Of a stretch of DNA of 61,305 nt, positions 23,801-35,729 are shown one piece after another. Location: contig KN834755.1 of NCBI GenBank assembly GCA_000827265.1, positions 1,272,323-1,333,627 on the forward strand, given 5' to 3'. Below the pieces are notes generated by a model, which did no database searches, was not told the origin of the DNA, and saw only the letters and a program-made list of their open reading frames with translations. The translations under genes and the position numbers were made by a program. Positions within the stretch are counted from its first letter, which is position 1, and every line of letters starts with the position of its first letter. Source of the stretch: Collybiopsis luxurians FD-317 M1 (lineage: Eukaryota > Basidiomycota > Agaricomycetes > Agaricales > Omphalotaceae).

Positions 23801-24249
23801 TTATGCTTTGAATGTTGACGAGGAGGACACGCTGGTGGCAGAGAAACGAGCGGTTAAATTATGACAGCTGTCGTAACGCATTTGCTCTGTGTATTGTGTG
23901 CTTTTGCGTAACATGTACATACATCCATACATTCATACAGAAAACCAAGAAAAAAACGAAGGGACAAGGAGAGAGAGCAAAAAGAGGTGTAAGATTGACA
24001 ATAGTAAGAATCCAGAAAAATGAGGATAGAACAGAAGACGACAAGAAAGAAAGAAAAGAAATCATCAATCAAGCGAAGTTTGACACTCACACTCGTAAGC
24101 AAAGGCGGAAGAGGTGATACCAGGAAAGGAACAATAAGACAAGCAAAAGCAAGACGAGCAAGATAGGTATAAAAAAAAAAACGCGAACAGAGCACACTCA
24201 TACTCCCCACCACATCTAAGCAAACATACACACGCAAGAAATCGCGACA

Positions 24250-26260
24250 TGCAATAATTTCACTCCGACCCAACCTTGGCCCATGGCTTCAAACTCAAAC
24301 CAACCAACGTCCCGATCTTCCCTACCTCTACGATGACTCAATTCCCTCGTACACACCCAAACTCGACCTCCCTGCCTCCACGACCGCTATAACCTCACAC
24401 CTCCCAACTCCAGCTTCGACCCCAGCCCCAGCCCCAGTCCTCCATCCTGATCTCCCCTCCCACAGCTGCTTAACATGACTATCGCCCACGCCCCACTCCA
24501 CCCTTACTCGGCCCCCATCCCAATTGCCGATGGCCAGCTTGTCCAACGCATCCTCCAAACTCTCACTAAGAGCTTTCTACATGTCCCTCCTCGAAACCGT
24601 TCCTATCCTGGCACAAATACAACCAGAATTTTTCACAGAAAGCGTATTCAAGGAGGGCCCACCGAATTGCTGACGGCTTGCAGCAGTTACAGTGTCGATG
24701 ACGAACCATTTCTGGGTTGGGTTGATGCGGGCAAAGATACGGAAGCAGTTGGAGTTAGGGAGAGCGGTAGGGGTGGGTGAAAAGCGGGGGGGGAGGTTGA
24801 AATGCACTTTGCTGAAGATGCAGGTGAAGGCTCGGAGTGGAAGGGGGTTACGGGATTCGAGACGGGTGAAGATTCAATATCGTTCAGTGACGGTCCGATC
24901 GACGGCGAGGACCTGTAAATGGAAGCCGAATTCCTAATCAACGATAACCCACACGGCACTGCACTCGCTGCGGAGGGTAACAATCGTTTCCTTTTCCCCT
25001 GCTCGTCATCCTGGACAATGTCGTTTTATAGACGCAGGGGGTGTATTGTTGGTGCTGTGGCCATTCCATCCTCCCTCCTCCGACTCTAACCCAGACCCAG
25101 ACCACGACGACGGTGACGAGGACGATGCTAAGGACACCAAAAACAGATTGACGTCAACAATGACGATGACGACGAGGCCTCTACCGCCGCGGCTACTCCC
25201 GACGAATGTACCATGGTCGTCGCACCACCATCATCATCGCACTCTCTGCCCTAACCCTCGCCCGCCTTATCATTCTAGCCGTCGAGCACGGATCTTGACT
25301 ACCCTCCTCGTCCACCCCTCCGCCCCTCCACTCTCATCCAAAAGCCGGGAGGTTGACAGTGACAAAGGCGAGGAACACAATGTTGAAGTGGAACAGGGCA
25401 GGGAGCTGGTAGATGGAAGAACTACGGGGTTCAGTAGGGTCAAAAGTCGAAGCTGGATACGTCATCCTGTGGGAGGGGAGGGGAGGCGGAGGATGCGTCG
25501 ATATGAACACAAATGATACCATGGATCATCAAGAATGGAACGCGATATACAGATGAATGGAGGGATGTGAGAACGATTGGAGATAACAGTATAGTCAGAA
25601 ATGCGAATGCCCCGAAAGAACAAAATGAAACTCACAATGGCTCCCTGACAGTTTGAAAATGCTGTCCCAACAACATTACACATCGCAAACAACATGTGGT
25701 AATCCGTTTTGCTCGCACTTTGCTAGGGTTTCAAGCGTTTTTGCTTTTGAAAAGGAAGCCAGGTTAAACTAAAAGGAGAAAGACGCGTTAGCTACGTATC
25801 CAAACCGTGACGACCAAATGCTGGTTGAACGTACGGATATCTTCGTCACTACCATTCAAAATCATTGTATAACATCCTCTCTTCTTACTGAGATTTATAA
25901 TCCCAGATTTTTTATCCACCGCAATGTCTTCGATATATCTTACACTACCGGAGACTTGCGCTTGGTGAATACGCAGCAGACGCCGGACGATGACCATGAA
26001 GAAGACGGAGTTGGGAGAGGCACGCATGGTGTCGAATTGCCTACATACGGTGGTAGTCTGTTGAACAGACTAGCTGGAGTTATGTGACACGGTTATTTTC
26101 AATGACTGAAATCGAAATTGGGTCTCACACGAGAGAAGTTGGGTTTTGAATGAGGGTCGGCAGCGAGGGAGTCCAGTTTATAGCCTGGAGCATTTATATT
26201 CGAGGGCATGGCGGTGACATTTGGAAACGAGTTTTGGTGACGTAATAAGGTACAAAGTCG
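24250..26260 (-). pseudogene. Copy A2 of the dispersed gene family (second of a tandem pair)
   Basis: It has the same block order as A1 but is clearly diverged from it: DKLAIGNWDGGR with KQLWEGRSGW (24328-24558), an acidic segment near 25090-25140, a donor GTGAGTTTCATTTT near 25630, and an N-terminal exon with VSGSVRYIEDIAVDK (25788-26027). In the family N-terminus, PTPTSS..SRTTDxIG and SGRVEYIEDMGKAG lie in adjoining frames in copies B2 and C2. No copy in the window is intact. Confidence 0.4.
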
Positions 26261-26519
26261 CCGGGTTCTTAGGCCCGTAGTAGCGTGTCGTGTCCAGCGG
26301 TTGGAAGGTTCGTGAGGCGCCTAAAGAATTCTGTAAGTCCGTCGTAACGGGATATTTTTTGACAAACGCTTTTCACTGCGCCCTGTCTCCTTCGAGTACC
26401 CCTCGAGTCATCCCTTTCACTAACTCATCCCCTCCTTGGACCATTGCAAAGTCCTCTATTTCCTATCCCGGTTTTCGGCAATCGCGAAGCGAGGTATTTT
26501 GTGGAGGATCCGGAGATTA

Positions 26520-26758
26520 CAGCTGTTCACGAAACTCTAGCATTGTTTTTGAAAAACGTGCCTCACTGATGGTATTTATGTCCAAACAAATGCACTATTC
26601 ATTGCTCCACTAAGCTCCACAAATGCCGGGACTTGGCCGGGACAACTGTACAATCTCGTGGAGCAATGAATTAGTGGTTTGTTTGTAGGTAAACACGATC
26701 AGTAAGGCTCGTTTTTTAAAAACAATGCTAGAGTTTCCTAGAGTTTCGTGAACAGCTG
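26520..26758. mobile_element. Hairpin MITE with TA flanks (Tc1/mariner-like)
   Basis: Long inverted arms of about 100 bp begin CAGCTGTTCACGAAACTCTA at 26520 and return at 26758, separated by about 40 bp. TA dinucleotides flank both ends (26518-26519, 26759-26760). The right arm has an extra 10-bp direct duplication (GAGTTTCCTA). Without coding capacity and with TA target sites, it fits a non-autonomous Tc1/mariner-type MITE. It lies about 450 bp upstream of the NLR gene 2 start codon. Confidence 0.75.
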
Positions 26759-27057
26759 TAAAACATTGGGTTTGGGGAATGTGCTTGGAAATGTATTTGC
26801 GGTCTGCAAGTCGTTTGGAGCCGAGAAAATGAGATTTGACAGGTGACAATCATTGGGCAAGGGTAATAATTAGAAATTGGGAGATGGCCGCGGATAGAGT
26901 GGGGAACGTGCCCCCCTACTAGTATTAGTATTCCTGTCCAGTCACGTTATTGATCGTCCTCGTGCAGGCAAGTGTATTAATGTATCAGCTGTCAAACTAG
27001 GACCGATTCTCAATGCCATGAGGCTGAGAGCTCGGCCCCATGTAAGCGCTCAAAAGA

Positions 27058-27192
27058 TATATAAAAGATCTCAAGATGTACATATAATTCTCACCAGCCG
27101 CTACTTTTCCCCAGGTTGACCGACTAAATACTGCTCTGTAGGTGATATCCTTGATAAAATCGGCATTTAGTATAGTCCTTTGACGTTTTCAG
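27058..27192 (+). promoter_or_regulatory. NLR gene 2 core promoter and 5'-UTR intron
   Basis: TATATAAAAG lies at 27058-27067, about 140 bases upstream of the ATG. A likely 5'-UTR intron runs from GTAGGT at 27138 to TTTTCAG at 27192. Gene 3 has the same layout: TATA at 58085 and a UTR intron at 58166-58234. Upstream sequence conserved between the two includes AATGCCATGAGGCTG. Confidence 0.6.
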
Positions 27193-27206
27193 GACATAGT
27201 ATAACA

Positions 27207-30200
27207 ATGTATTTGCTCAAAAAAGCCAAGAAACGACTGAACAATTTGAAGCATCGCAGAGGCAATGTTAATGCAGCTGGAAGTACATCTGAGCAGCATA
27301 ACGTTGCACAGGATTCCCATGTTTCTAGAAACTCTGAGTCAGATGTTTCTGCAGCGTCTGTTCCGATTCAGAGGAACATACAAGGGAATCCAGTTTTTCA
27401 TAGTAACCAACTGGCAACTGAAGGGCAGGTTCTGCAAGAGTCTTCTATTCGGCACCAAGCTTGGCAAACTGCCGGTGCTGGTGTAGAAACAGGCCTCAAG
27501 ATTCTGAAAGAGCTCTCTGATATTATTCCTGTAGCAGGTCAAGGATTAGGCATTGCACTTGGAGTAGTTTCCGAGTGTATCACAATCTACCATGTCAGTA
27601 TTCTGTGATAAGATTACCATTTTAGCAACAAGTTACTGATGAATACTTTGAAATATTTAGCAAGTAACAAAGAACAAAAAAAGGTTCAAAGAACTGACTG
27701 AAGAGTTATCTACCAAGCTTGCAGAAGTCAAGAATTATATGAAGCAGAGTAGATCTACTGAAATGGATGAAATTTTCCAAAACTTGGCTGAGTATGAATC
27801 TGTTTTGACCTTTGAATAATTTCAATATCATAATTATTTATAGGGAGTTGGGGAAAATCAATAGCAATGCTTCACCTCAGCAGAACAAAAATTGGGTGGC
27901 ACAAATTCTGAGGAAAGCAGACAATGTGGTTTCCGCAGATAAGATTTCTGAAGAAATCACAAAGTATTTTGAGGATATCAAAGAAGCATTTGATGCTTGT
28001 CAGGTATGTATTAGAATTCGTATGGCTTCCATAAAAGTTTTAAGGTTGTGCAATCTGCAGAGAAAGGTTTTATTCCGCATTGAAAGGAATACAAGTGATA
28101 TCAGTAAGGTATGTACAGGAATTTGTTTAAATTTTAGGAAATTAAAAAGGGAGTAGGATATCTACTTGAAAAATTTGAAGCCTTCTATAGAAGCTTTCCA
28201 TGATTATCGAAAGGGAAGGCCAGCATGTACCCCAGGAACAAGGGTTGAAATTCTGGATAAGATCATGAAGTGGGCCAATACTGCTTCAGAGGATCAAGTG
28301 TATTGGATAGGTGGCATGGCTGGAACAGGAAAAAGCACTATTGCCAAATCATTATGTGATGGTTTTGAGAAGGAAAATCTTGCTGGTGCATTCTTTTGTT
28401 CTAGACAGCTTGATGCCTGTCGGGACCATACAAGAATCGTTCCAACCATTGCTTATCAGCTTGCAAGATATTCTCATACATTTGCTGAAGCTCTTACAAG
28501 GGAGCTAAGAAATGATCGGGATCTTGCTGATAAAGAGATTAATAAACAGATGGCCTTTCTTCTAATGAAGCCGTGGGAGGACACTGCCAATAAAATGACT
28601 GCAGTAACTCCTGTTATTATCATTGATGCTTTGGATGAATGCACAGATGTCAAACTGTTCCTGGAGCCTCTGCTTAAAGCTATTCGAGGTGGTGATCTGC
28701 TGGGGCTAAAATTTATCTTTACAAGCCGTCCAGATCAGCCAGTATTCAAACATCTCATGAAGGCTCCTTATAATTCTAAAGTTTATTTGCACGAGGTTGA
28801 GAAAGACTCAGTGGAGAGGGACATTGCTAAGTTCCTCTCTCAAGAACTGGAGGATCATAGCTTTGTTACACAAGAGAATATTTTGCAGTTGACCAAAATG
28901 TCTGGAAAGCTATTTATATTTGCAGCAACAACTGTAAAGTGGATCACTGAAAGGGAAGGATTTGAGGAAGGGCGGCTAGAAGATGTTCTAAAACTACAGC
29001 ATGCTGCAGATGAAAGTGAAACCAAAGAATTGGATGACTTATATAATGCCATCATTACCAAAGCTATGAACAAAGCTACCAATGAAGAGAGAAAGTGGAA
29101 TATGAAAGTATTGCATTCCATAATTACAGTTAGGAGCCCAGTATCTAGTGAGGTGATTGCTCAATTAGCACAGGTAGAGCCTAAGCAAGTGGACCTGCTA
29201 ATTGGTGCACTGCAATCTGTTGTTTATGTAGGGAAGATAGACAAGGCTATCTATGTCTTTCATGCCTCATTTTCAGACTTCCTATTGGGAGAAGAGCGAG
29301 CCAAAGACCTACAATGCAATTCATTGTATCAACACAAATTTCTATGCCAGGCATGTTTTGATATTATGAATACAGAGCTAAGATTCAATATGCTTAACCT
29401 TCCTTCATCATTTCTGAAAGACAAGGAGGTTGAAAATATAGAATCAGATGTCAGTAACATAATTAAGCCAAGTACTGTCTATGCCTGCAAAAGCTGGGGA
29501 TATCACTTGGGAAAATCCAGATCTAATGCAGATGCTTTTATGGCATTGAGGCAATTCTTGAGTGAAAAAATATTGTACTGGGTTGAAGCAATGAGTGTTT
29601 TACGTGTTACAAGTTATCGAAGTGAGGGAAGTGAAAATGATACATTGGTAGAATGTGGGGATATTCTTAACTCTGTTGGAAAGGTATGAATGCAGGATAA
29701 TCAAGAAACAAAAGAAAATGCACTAATGAGATTTTTAGATTTCAGACCTTCCAGAGGAATTGCAAGATGGTATCAACAATGTGAAAATAGCAGTAGACAC
29801 ATTCCTGCTTGGCCCTGTGAATGGAATGACTCCACACTGGTATCTAAGTATTTTGCCATTTTGGCAGCAGGAAATTACAGGAGAACAAGAAAGGCTAAAA
29901 ATGGGGACCAGGGTGAAACAAAAGATGGAAAAGCCAAATCTGGCAGTATGGGAAACAGGGTCAATAGTTTCTGCATTAGATATTTCAAAAGATGGAACTA
30001 GAATTGTATTTTGCTCTGAAGACAATACTGCCAGAATTCGGAATGCAAAAACAGGCGCTCCTATTGGGGAAGCTCTTCAAGGCCACACCAATTCTGTGCT
30101 GTCAGTGGCATTTTCCCAAAATGGACAGAGAATTGTATCTGGCTCTCGTGACAGCACAGTCAGGGTCTGGAATGCAAAAACTGGAAGGTCCATTGGGGGG

Positions 30201-32239
30201 CCACTTCAAGGCCACACCGATTCAGTGCAGTCAGTGGCATTTTCTCCAGATGGAAAGAGAATTGTATCTGGCTCTCATGATAACACAGTCAGGATCTGGA
30301 ATGCAGAGACTGGAACTCCCATTGGGGAGCCTCTTCAAGGCCATGCTCATTGGGTACAGTCAGTGGCATTTTCATCAGATGGAAGGAGAATTATATCAGG
30401 TTCTGCTGATGAGACAATCAGGATCTGGAATGCAGACACTGGAACTCCCATTGGGGAGCCTCTTCAAGGCCACACTCATTCAGTAGAATCAGTGGCATTG
30501 TCTCCAGATGGAAAGAAAGTTGTGTCAGGCTCTGCTGATCAAACAGTCAGGATCTGGAGTACAGAAACTGGAACTCCCATTGGAGAGCCTTATAAAGACC
30601 ACACAAACAGGGTGGTGTCTGTGGCATTTTCTTCAGATGGAAAGAGAATTATATCTGGTTCTTATGACAACACAGTTAGGATTTGGAATGCAGAAACTGG
30701 AAATCCTATTGGGGGGCCTCTTCAAGGCCACACTAGCTGGGTGCAGGTAGTGGCCTGTTCTTCAGATGGAAAGAGAATTGTATCTGGTTCTTGGGACCAG
30801 ACAGTTAGAATTTGGAAGGCAGGAGTTGAAACACCCAAGCCTCTTCAAGGCCACACTGATTCAGTGCAGTCAGTAGCATTATCTCCAGATGGAAGTATAA
30901 TTGTATCTGGTTCCAATGATAAGACAGTGAGAATCTGGAATTTAGAGTCTGGAATTCCCATTGGGGCACCTCTTCAAGGCCACACCCATTGGGTAGAGTC
31001 AGTGGCATTTTCTCCAGATGGGAAGAGAATTGTATCTGGCTCTGCTGATAAGACAGTGAGGATTTGGAATGCAGAAACTGGAGTTCCCATTGGGAAGCCT
31101 CTTCAAGGCCACACTGATCAGGTGGAGTCAGTGGCATTTTCTTCAGATGGAAAGAGAATTGTATCTGGTTCCCGTGACAGCACAATCAGGATCTGGAATG
31201 CAGAGACTGGAACCACCATTGGGGAGCCTCTTCAGGGCCATACTGGTTGGGTGCCATCAGTGGCATTTTCTCCAGATGGAAAGAGAATTGTATCTGGTTC
31301 ACTTGACAGCACACTTAGGATTTGGAATGCTGAAAGTGGAACTCCTATTGGAAAGCCTCTTCAAGGCCACACTCATTTTGTGCAGTCTGTGTCATATTCT
31401 CCAGATGGAAAGCAAATTGTATCTGGTTCTTGGGACAAAACAATCAGAATCTGGGATGCAGAATCTGGGACTCCCATCAGAAAGCCCCTTCAGGGTCACA
31501 CTGATTTTGTGTTGTCAGTTACATTTTCTTTAGATGGAAAGAGAGTTATATCTGGTTCTAGTGATAACACAGTAAGGATCTGGAATGCAGGCACTGGGAC
31601 TCCTATTGGGCAGCCTCTTCGAGGCCATACTTCTCTGGTTCAATCAGTGGCATTTTCTGCAGATGGCAAGAGAATTGTATCCGGTTCTGGTGACAACACA
31701 ATCAGGATATGGAAAGCTGAAACTCGAACTGCCACTGGGGAACCTCTTCACAACCCCACTGGCTCTGTTGAATCAATCAACCTTTCCCAAATTAGATTGA
31801 AATTTTCACCTAATGACTATACTTCAAGTACTTTTCATACTCAAACTGACTCTATTCAGGTAAGACCCTTCTTCTGTCCATTTTTTCATAATCCCTGACT
31901 TCTTCAACTTTTCTATTGATTACTAGACTCAAATGTCCAAATCTGAAAGTTCCGACTTGTATCATGCCACCCTTGGACATAGTGAGTTTTAGTTTTCATT
32001 ATGTTGTTGTCTTTTTTTTCAATCATTGTGATAAAGTCCAACAATGGAACTTAGCTGATGATGGATGGATTTATTTTCCTCCTATGGACCATGGTATTGT
32101 CTGGATCCCAGAGCAGTATCGCAAAAATTTGGTTACCGATGAAACACTGCTTGTTATTTCTGTTCATGGTTACAACAAGATTTCATTTGTGAATTGCGTA
32201 TATGGAGAGGATTGGCATAAATGTTGGTCTTCCAAATAA
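27207..32239 (+). CDS. NLR gene 2: complete NACHT-WD40 STAND protein
   Basis: Eight coding exons keep frame: 27207-27593, 27661-27791, 27844-28003, 28061-28108, 28157-29683, 29739-31859, 31927-31981 and 32037-32239, giving about 1543 aa. Residues 1-20 are basic, about 20-80 polar, and about 85-240 helical, with LKILKELSDIIPVAGQG; this resembles HeLo/MLKL-type four-helix bundles (inference). The NACHT domain has Walker A GMAGTGKST (about 295-303) and Walker B VIIIDALDE (about 394-402). Exon 6 encodes 14 WD40 units of 43 residues (one of 41), enough for two seven-bladed propellers. The last two exons give the conserved GWIYFP/VWIPEQYR tail. In HET-E-type proteins, ligand binding by WD40 drives NACHT oligomerisation and cell-death signalling; that role is inferred here. 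The start is the first ATG after the UTR intron and matches gene 3. Confidence 0.9.
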
Positions 32240-32900
32240 TTCTTCATCTCAATACTGTAGCCTAGTTTGCTTGTTTTGTTATTGCTTAAGAGAGTTCAGT
32301 GTTATCTAGTCTACATGTAGCTTGGATTTTACTTTCATTACAGAATGAGTGACTTGCTTGGTCCTTCAAGTAGCCTACAGTACTGTCCAACAATTACACC
32401 AATGTACCGGGCAAAACAAGATGAAGGTAAAATGACAAAAGTGTCCAACTAAGGGGACAGTGACTAATCCAGCTACTTATATGAGGGCTGAAGTCCAAAA
32501 CTGTACAATTAAAATTTCCAAATTAAAAGTACAAATGTGTGCAAGTCCCAAACTCAACACAAAATTTGCTCTTTCTCCTGTTTTAGTATTCTGACACAAT
32601 CTGGCTTAGTGTTGCCATGGCTCATGAGTTAGCCAGCCAATAGCCAAAGCCATGTGAAGGTTGGAGCCAAGCTGCTTAGCCAGCTTCTGTTACAACCCAT
32701 CTCTTTTTTCCTTCTATTCCTGTTACCCAAACACTGATATGAATATTGTACCAACATTATTGCAGCTACCTCCTTTATATTGAAAAACCCCTGCAGATGA
32801 TCCAATCGATGTACCTTCTCACTAATGAGGTTGCTTGTGTTAAGGTTGCAAGGGGTGCATTATCAAAGGTTCCTGTAAATCTGAGGCCTGAGCATCATGT
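32240..32900. other. Intergenic, no gene seen
   Basis: The stretch is AT-rich, with the first bases resembling the gene 1 downstream region. No ORF or repeat of note was found. Confidence 0.6.
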
Positions 32901-32905
32901 AAATG

Positions 32906-33552
32906 TTAAATCCCATACCCAATTTTCTTTTGAATCCTCTTCAATAGTTTTAAGTGCTCTGAATGATTCTTTTCCTGTTTTTCAATTAAGTAGGGTGTCA
33001 GGCCCTTGTACTCAGTATGACTGAGATCTCCTTGCTGCCTCTCAATCCATTCCTGCTCAGAGAGCTGAAGAATCTCTTCATTAGATAGTGTTTCAGGTAT
33101 TGAGGCAGTGAATGTCATGAACAAGAGGTTTCCTATCTAGTCCAATTACCTGCTTCTACTATTTAGCCTAATTCTGACTGATTATGCCATCTGCGAGACC
33201 TACCACCGCAATATCAGAGCCTGGATGACCTTGATTGACCATCAACTGTTCATGTGGTCCATTTAAAAAGCAAAATATAAGCAAAATATATTCACAGCAT
33301 CTAACAGAAAGTAAAACTATTGAGCTGGATAGAGCAGACAGGCATGTGCACAACTATCTGCAGATCCTCCAACTGTCTCCTCATCTCCTGCAATTGCCTC
33401 AGCCCCTCCCACACAATGTCCCCATGAGCCTCCGCAACATTTAAGGCAGTGCAGGCAGCATTAACCTCATTATGGGCAGATTCATGCTCTGATTCTTTGG
33501 CCACAAGCTCCTCCTGAATCTGAGCCATCTGTTTGTTGACCTGCGGGCCCAT
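32906..33552 (-). pseudogene. Coiled-coil-like gene remnant
   Basis: Two minus-strand open frames look protein-like. One (33301-33552) reads VNKQMAQIQEELVAKESEHE and LRQLQEMRRQLEDLQ, a heptad-rich coiled coil. The other (32906-33124) reads SNEEILQLSEQEWIERQQGD and LKLLKRIQKKIGYG. They are separated by about 180 bp of non-coding sequence, perhaps an intron. The family is not recognised and integrity cannot be shown. Confidence 0.35.
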
Positions 33553-34210
33553 GAAACTGGAAAGCTCAAGATGATTTGTATGCCCCCATTCACTGCAGGC
33601 ATTGACTATGAGAAAACTTCAATAGGATATATATATATTTGTCACAAAAACACATATATATTGAAGCTCCGCTAAATATCTTGTGGGTTCCTTATTGAAA
33701 TGGTCAGGCATTCTGTTGTTCCTTCCCAAGTCAGTCCTGCAAGAGAAAAATCCAAACAGAAGTGGTTCAGCGGACTGCATGTCACTAGCATGCCAGAGGG
33801 GCATTGAGGGCTCAGACTGTGATGTCCCCGGCTGTACAAATCTACTGAAGTACCGCAGCCCAATGATGAATTTGAGCCCTAACTCGAATTGGTGTTGTCC
33901 TAGCCTGTGAAGTTTGATCCCCAGCTCAATGGTGTGGAATCAGACAGTGTGGACTTGGAGGAGGCAGGAAGGTTGTTTGGTGCATCGGAGGAGTAGGAGC
34001 ATCCCATTTCAGACAATGGGAGTAGAAAGAATGTGTCAGTTGATAAAAAAAAAATCAGACCTTTATGTTACATGGACATGATTTCGAGGATTAAATGGGG
34101 GTTAAATTGACAAGGGATTATGATAGAAATTCAGGTTAATGATACAACTCAAATATGCATAGTCTACAACTAAAAGGAAAGACAGGACATAAGTTTGGAT
34201 GAGAGTAAAG

Positions 34211-34736
34211 TTACCAATCTCCAATAACTCCGACCCTTGTTCCCAAAAATACAACATAGAATTTGTGACCCAAATGAGCCAGCTGAATTATGTCACAAGG
34301 GTGAGATATTGCAGGGTGGCAACAAGGCAAGGAAGCTGCACTGATTTGAGTCCTAAGTGGCAATGCAGAGGCTTGGTCAGTTGATGCACATGAGGCCCTT
34401 GGGATCAAAGTAGGCATGCAATTTGGATTGTCAAGTGAGTGGTGTGTGCAACTAGGAGTATGCATAGAGGACACTGAGATCATGCAGCAGTGGTTGACAA
34501 GGGTGAACATGAGCCATTGTATGCAGGAGGTGTTGCCCCATGACAACAGAGAATGGATGGGTTTTGGAACACTTGGTAGAGCTGCAGCAGACTATCAATT
34601 CCTCTAACCATTCGAGGTGATGAGTGTGGATGATTCCACCAAGCCCTTTGGCGAAGTCAGAATCATCTTGGAAATTGGGTAGGAAATGGCTGTCATAGGT
34701 CGGATGGCAATCATAAAGTTTATGGGGGGCTTTCAT
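34211..34736 (-). pseudogene. Unidentified gene remnant
   Basis: Overlapping minus-strand frames (34452-34736 and 34211-34546) read KLYDCHPTYDSHFLPNFQDD, HHLEWLEELI and then a Ser/Pro/His-rich tail, with a frame change near 34550. The composition is like a coding exon, but no domain is identifiable. It could be part of the same locus as the exon at 35396-35713. Confidence 0.3.
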
Positions 34737-35395
34737 GACTTTCAGAATGGGTGAGTTTTGCTTTTGTTGTTCCTGTTTGTGTACTCATCCCCTTTAGGTT
34801 CAGACCATATATGGCAATTGGATTTATCCATCTAGATTTTTATTTATTCCTCACCGGTATGATTGATTGCATGAAATGAATGGTGCAGTGATTGATTTGT
34901 CTTCTAGGTAACAAACTTTTTCAGGAAAAAGACTCAGGCGAACAACATATATTATGGATTTTATCAGATGTACAGAGTGTATGTGATGTAGTCAATAGAG
35001 CAGACATTCAAATAAGCTCAGGAAATTCTCCAAGACACACCAGGGGCCTCGATAATGCAATGGTCCATAAGATCCTTGTCCTGTGCAGTGGCATAGATAA
35101 AGTTGCATTAAGCTATCAACGTGGCGATGTGGGTTTGACAAAAGGAGGAGGATGAAGCAGCCTGGGTTCTCTTCATGGAAGAAGAGACAGCCTTTTGGGT
35201 GAGGAGTATCTGTGGCTGATCAGAGGATGGGGTAGTGGAGCTTCCTGACACAGCTTTATGTTTCCCCAAAACTCAGGCTGTGGGGGAATCATCGACTGGA
35301 GAGTCGGTCAGTAGTCAATGGTTGCGCAGAGTGTGGCTTTGAGATGAAGAGATTTGGCCGGGAAATTTGGGAAGGAGACAAATTGAAGTTTGGGA

Positions 35396-35713
35396 TCATC
35401 CAGGGCAAGAACTTCTGCTACTGATATTATTGCTTATGGTGCAAAGAGTCTTCCTGTCCCCAACTTCAATGAGCCAGTCTATGTATTGGGGAAGGAGTTT
35501 ACACCGGTCTTTGGCGGCCCATGAGTGGGAAGGATTAGCACAGGCAGTGAATCTGACAATGTCAAAGTAGGTTACTTCCCCATTGCAAATAGCAGTCTCG
35601 ATTATGCCAATTAAGGCTTTGGCTTGTTCAGGAATGCCAGGATTGAGCAAAGGATGGGTATGGTTTGATGTGGGAAATTTGAGATAGGAAATAGAGTGAG
35701 CCATGGTTTGCAA
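35396..35713 (-). CDS. Unidentified exon, putative gene start
   Basis: An open minus-strand frame contains MAHSISYLKFPTSNHTHPLL near its start and then AKALIGIIETAICNGEVTYF, AAKDRCKLLPQYIDWLIEVG. It has good protein-like composition and no known domain. Sequence below 35390 on the same strand shows Ser-rich frames with stops, so the downstream part is decayed or not resolved. Confidence 0.35.
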   Translation of the reverse strand: MQTMAHSISYLKFPTSNHTHPLLNPGIPEQAKALIGIIETAICNGEVTYFDIVRFTACANPSHSWAAKDRCKLLPQYIDWLIEVGDRKTLCTISNNISSRSSCPG

Positions 35714-35729
35714 ATTTAGCAGAGTTGGA

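Larger units (their letters stand above)
18247..26500. repeat. Segmental duplication, copy A (upstream of NLR gene 2)
   Basis: From 18247 (AGGTTTTTCGAATTGAAGGC) to about 26500 this block is collinear with copy B (50470 to about 57700). Similarity is high from 18247 to about 24300 and lower after that. Copy A additionally carries the TIR element at 18544-20106. The similarity runs on toward the promoter and coding exons of the NLR that follows each copy, so block plus NLR duplicated as a unit. Confidence 0.8.

Noticed and set aside
23812..24117. Lys/Arg/Glu-rich + strand open frame
   Set aside because: Low-complexity purine-rich sequence, not conserved as a frame in copy B.
29992..31800. Long alternative-frame ORFs within the WD40 exon on both strands
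   Set aside because: They are shadows of the 129-base repeat (a multiple of three), with stop-free alternative frames.
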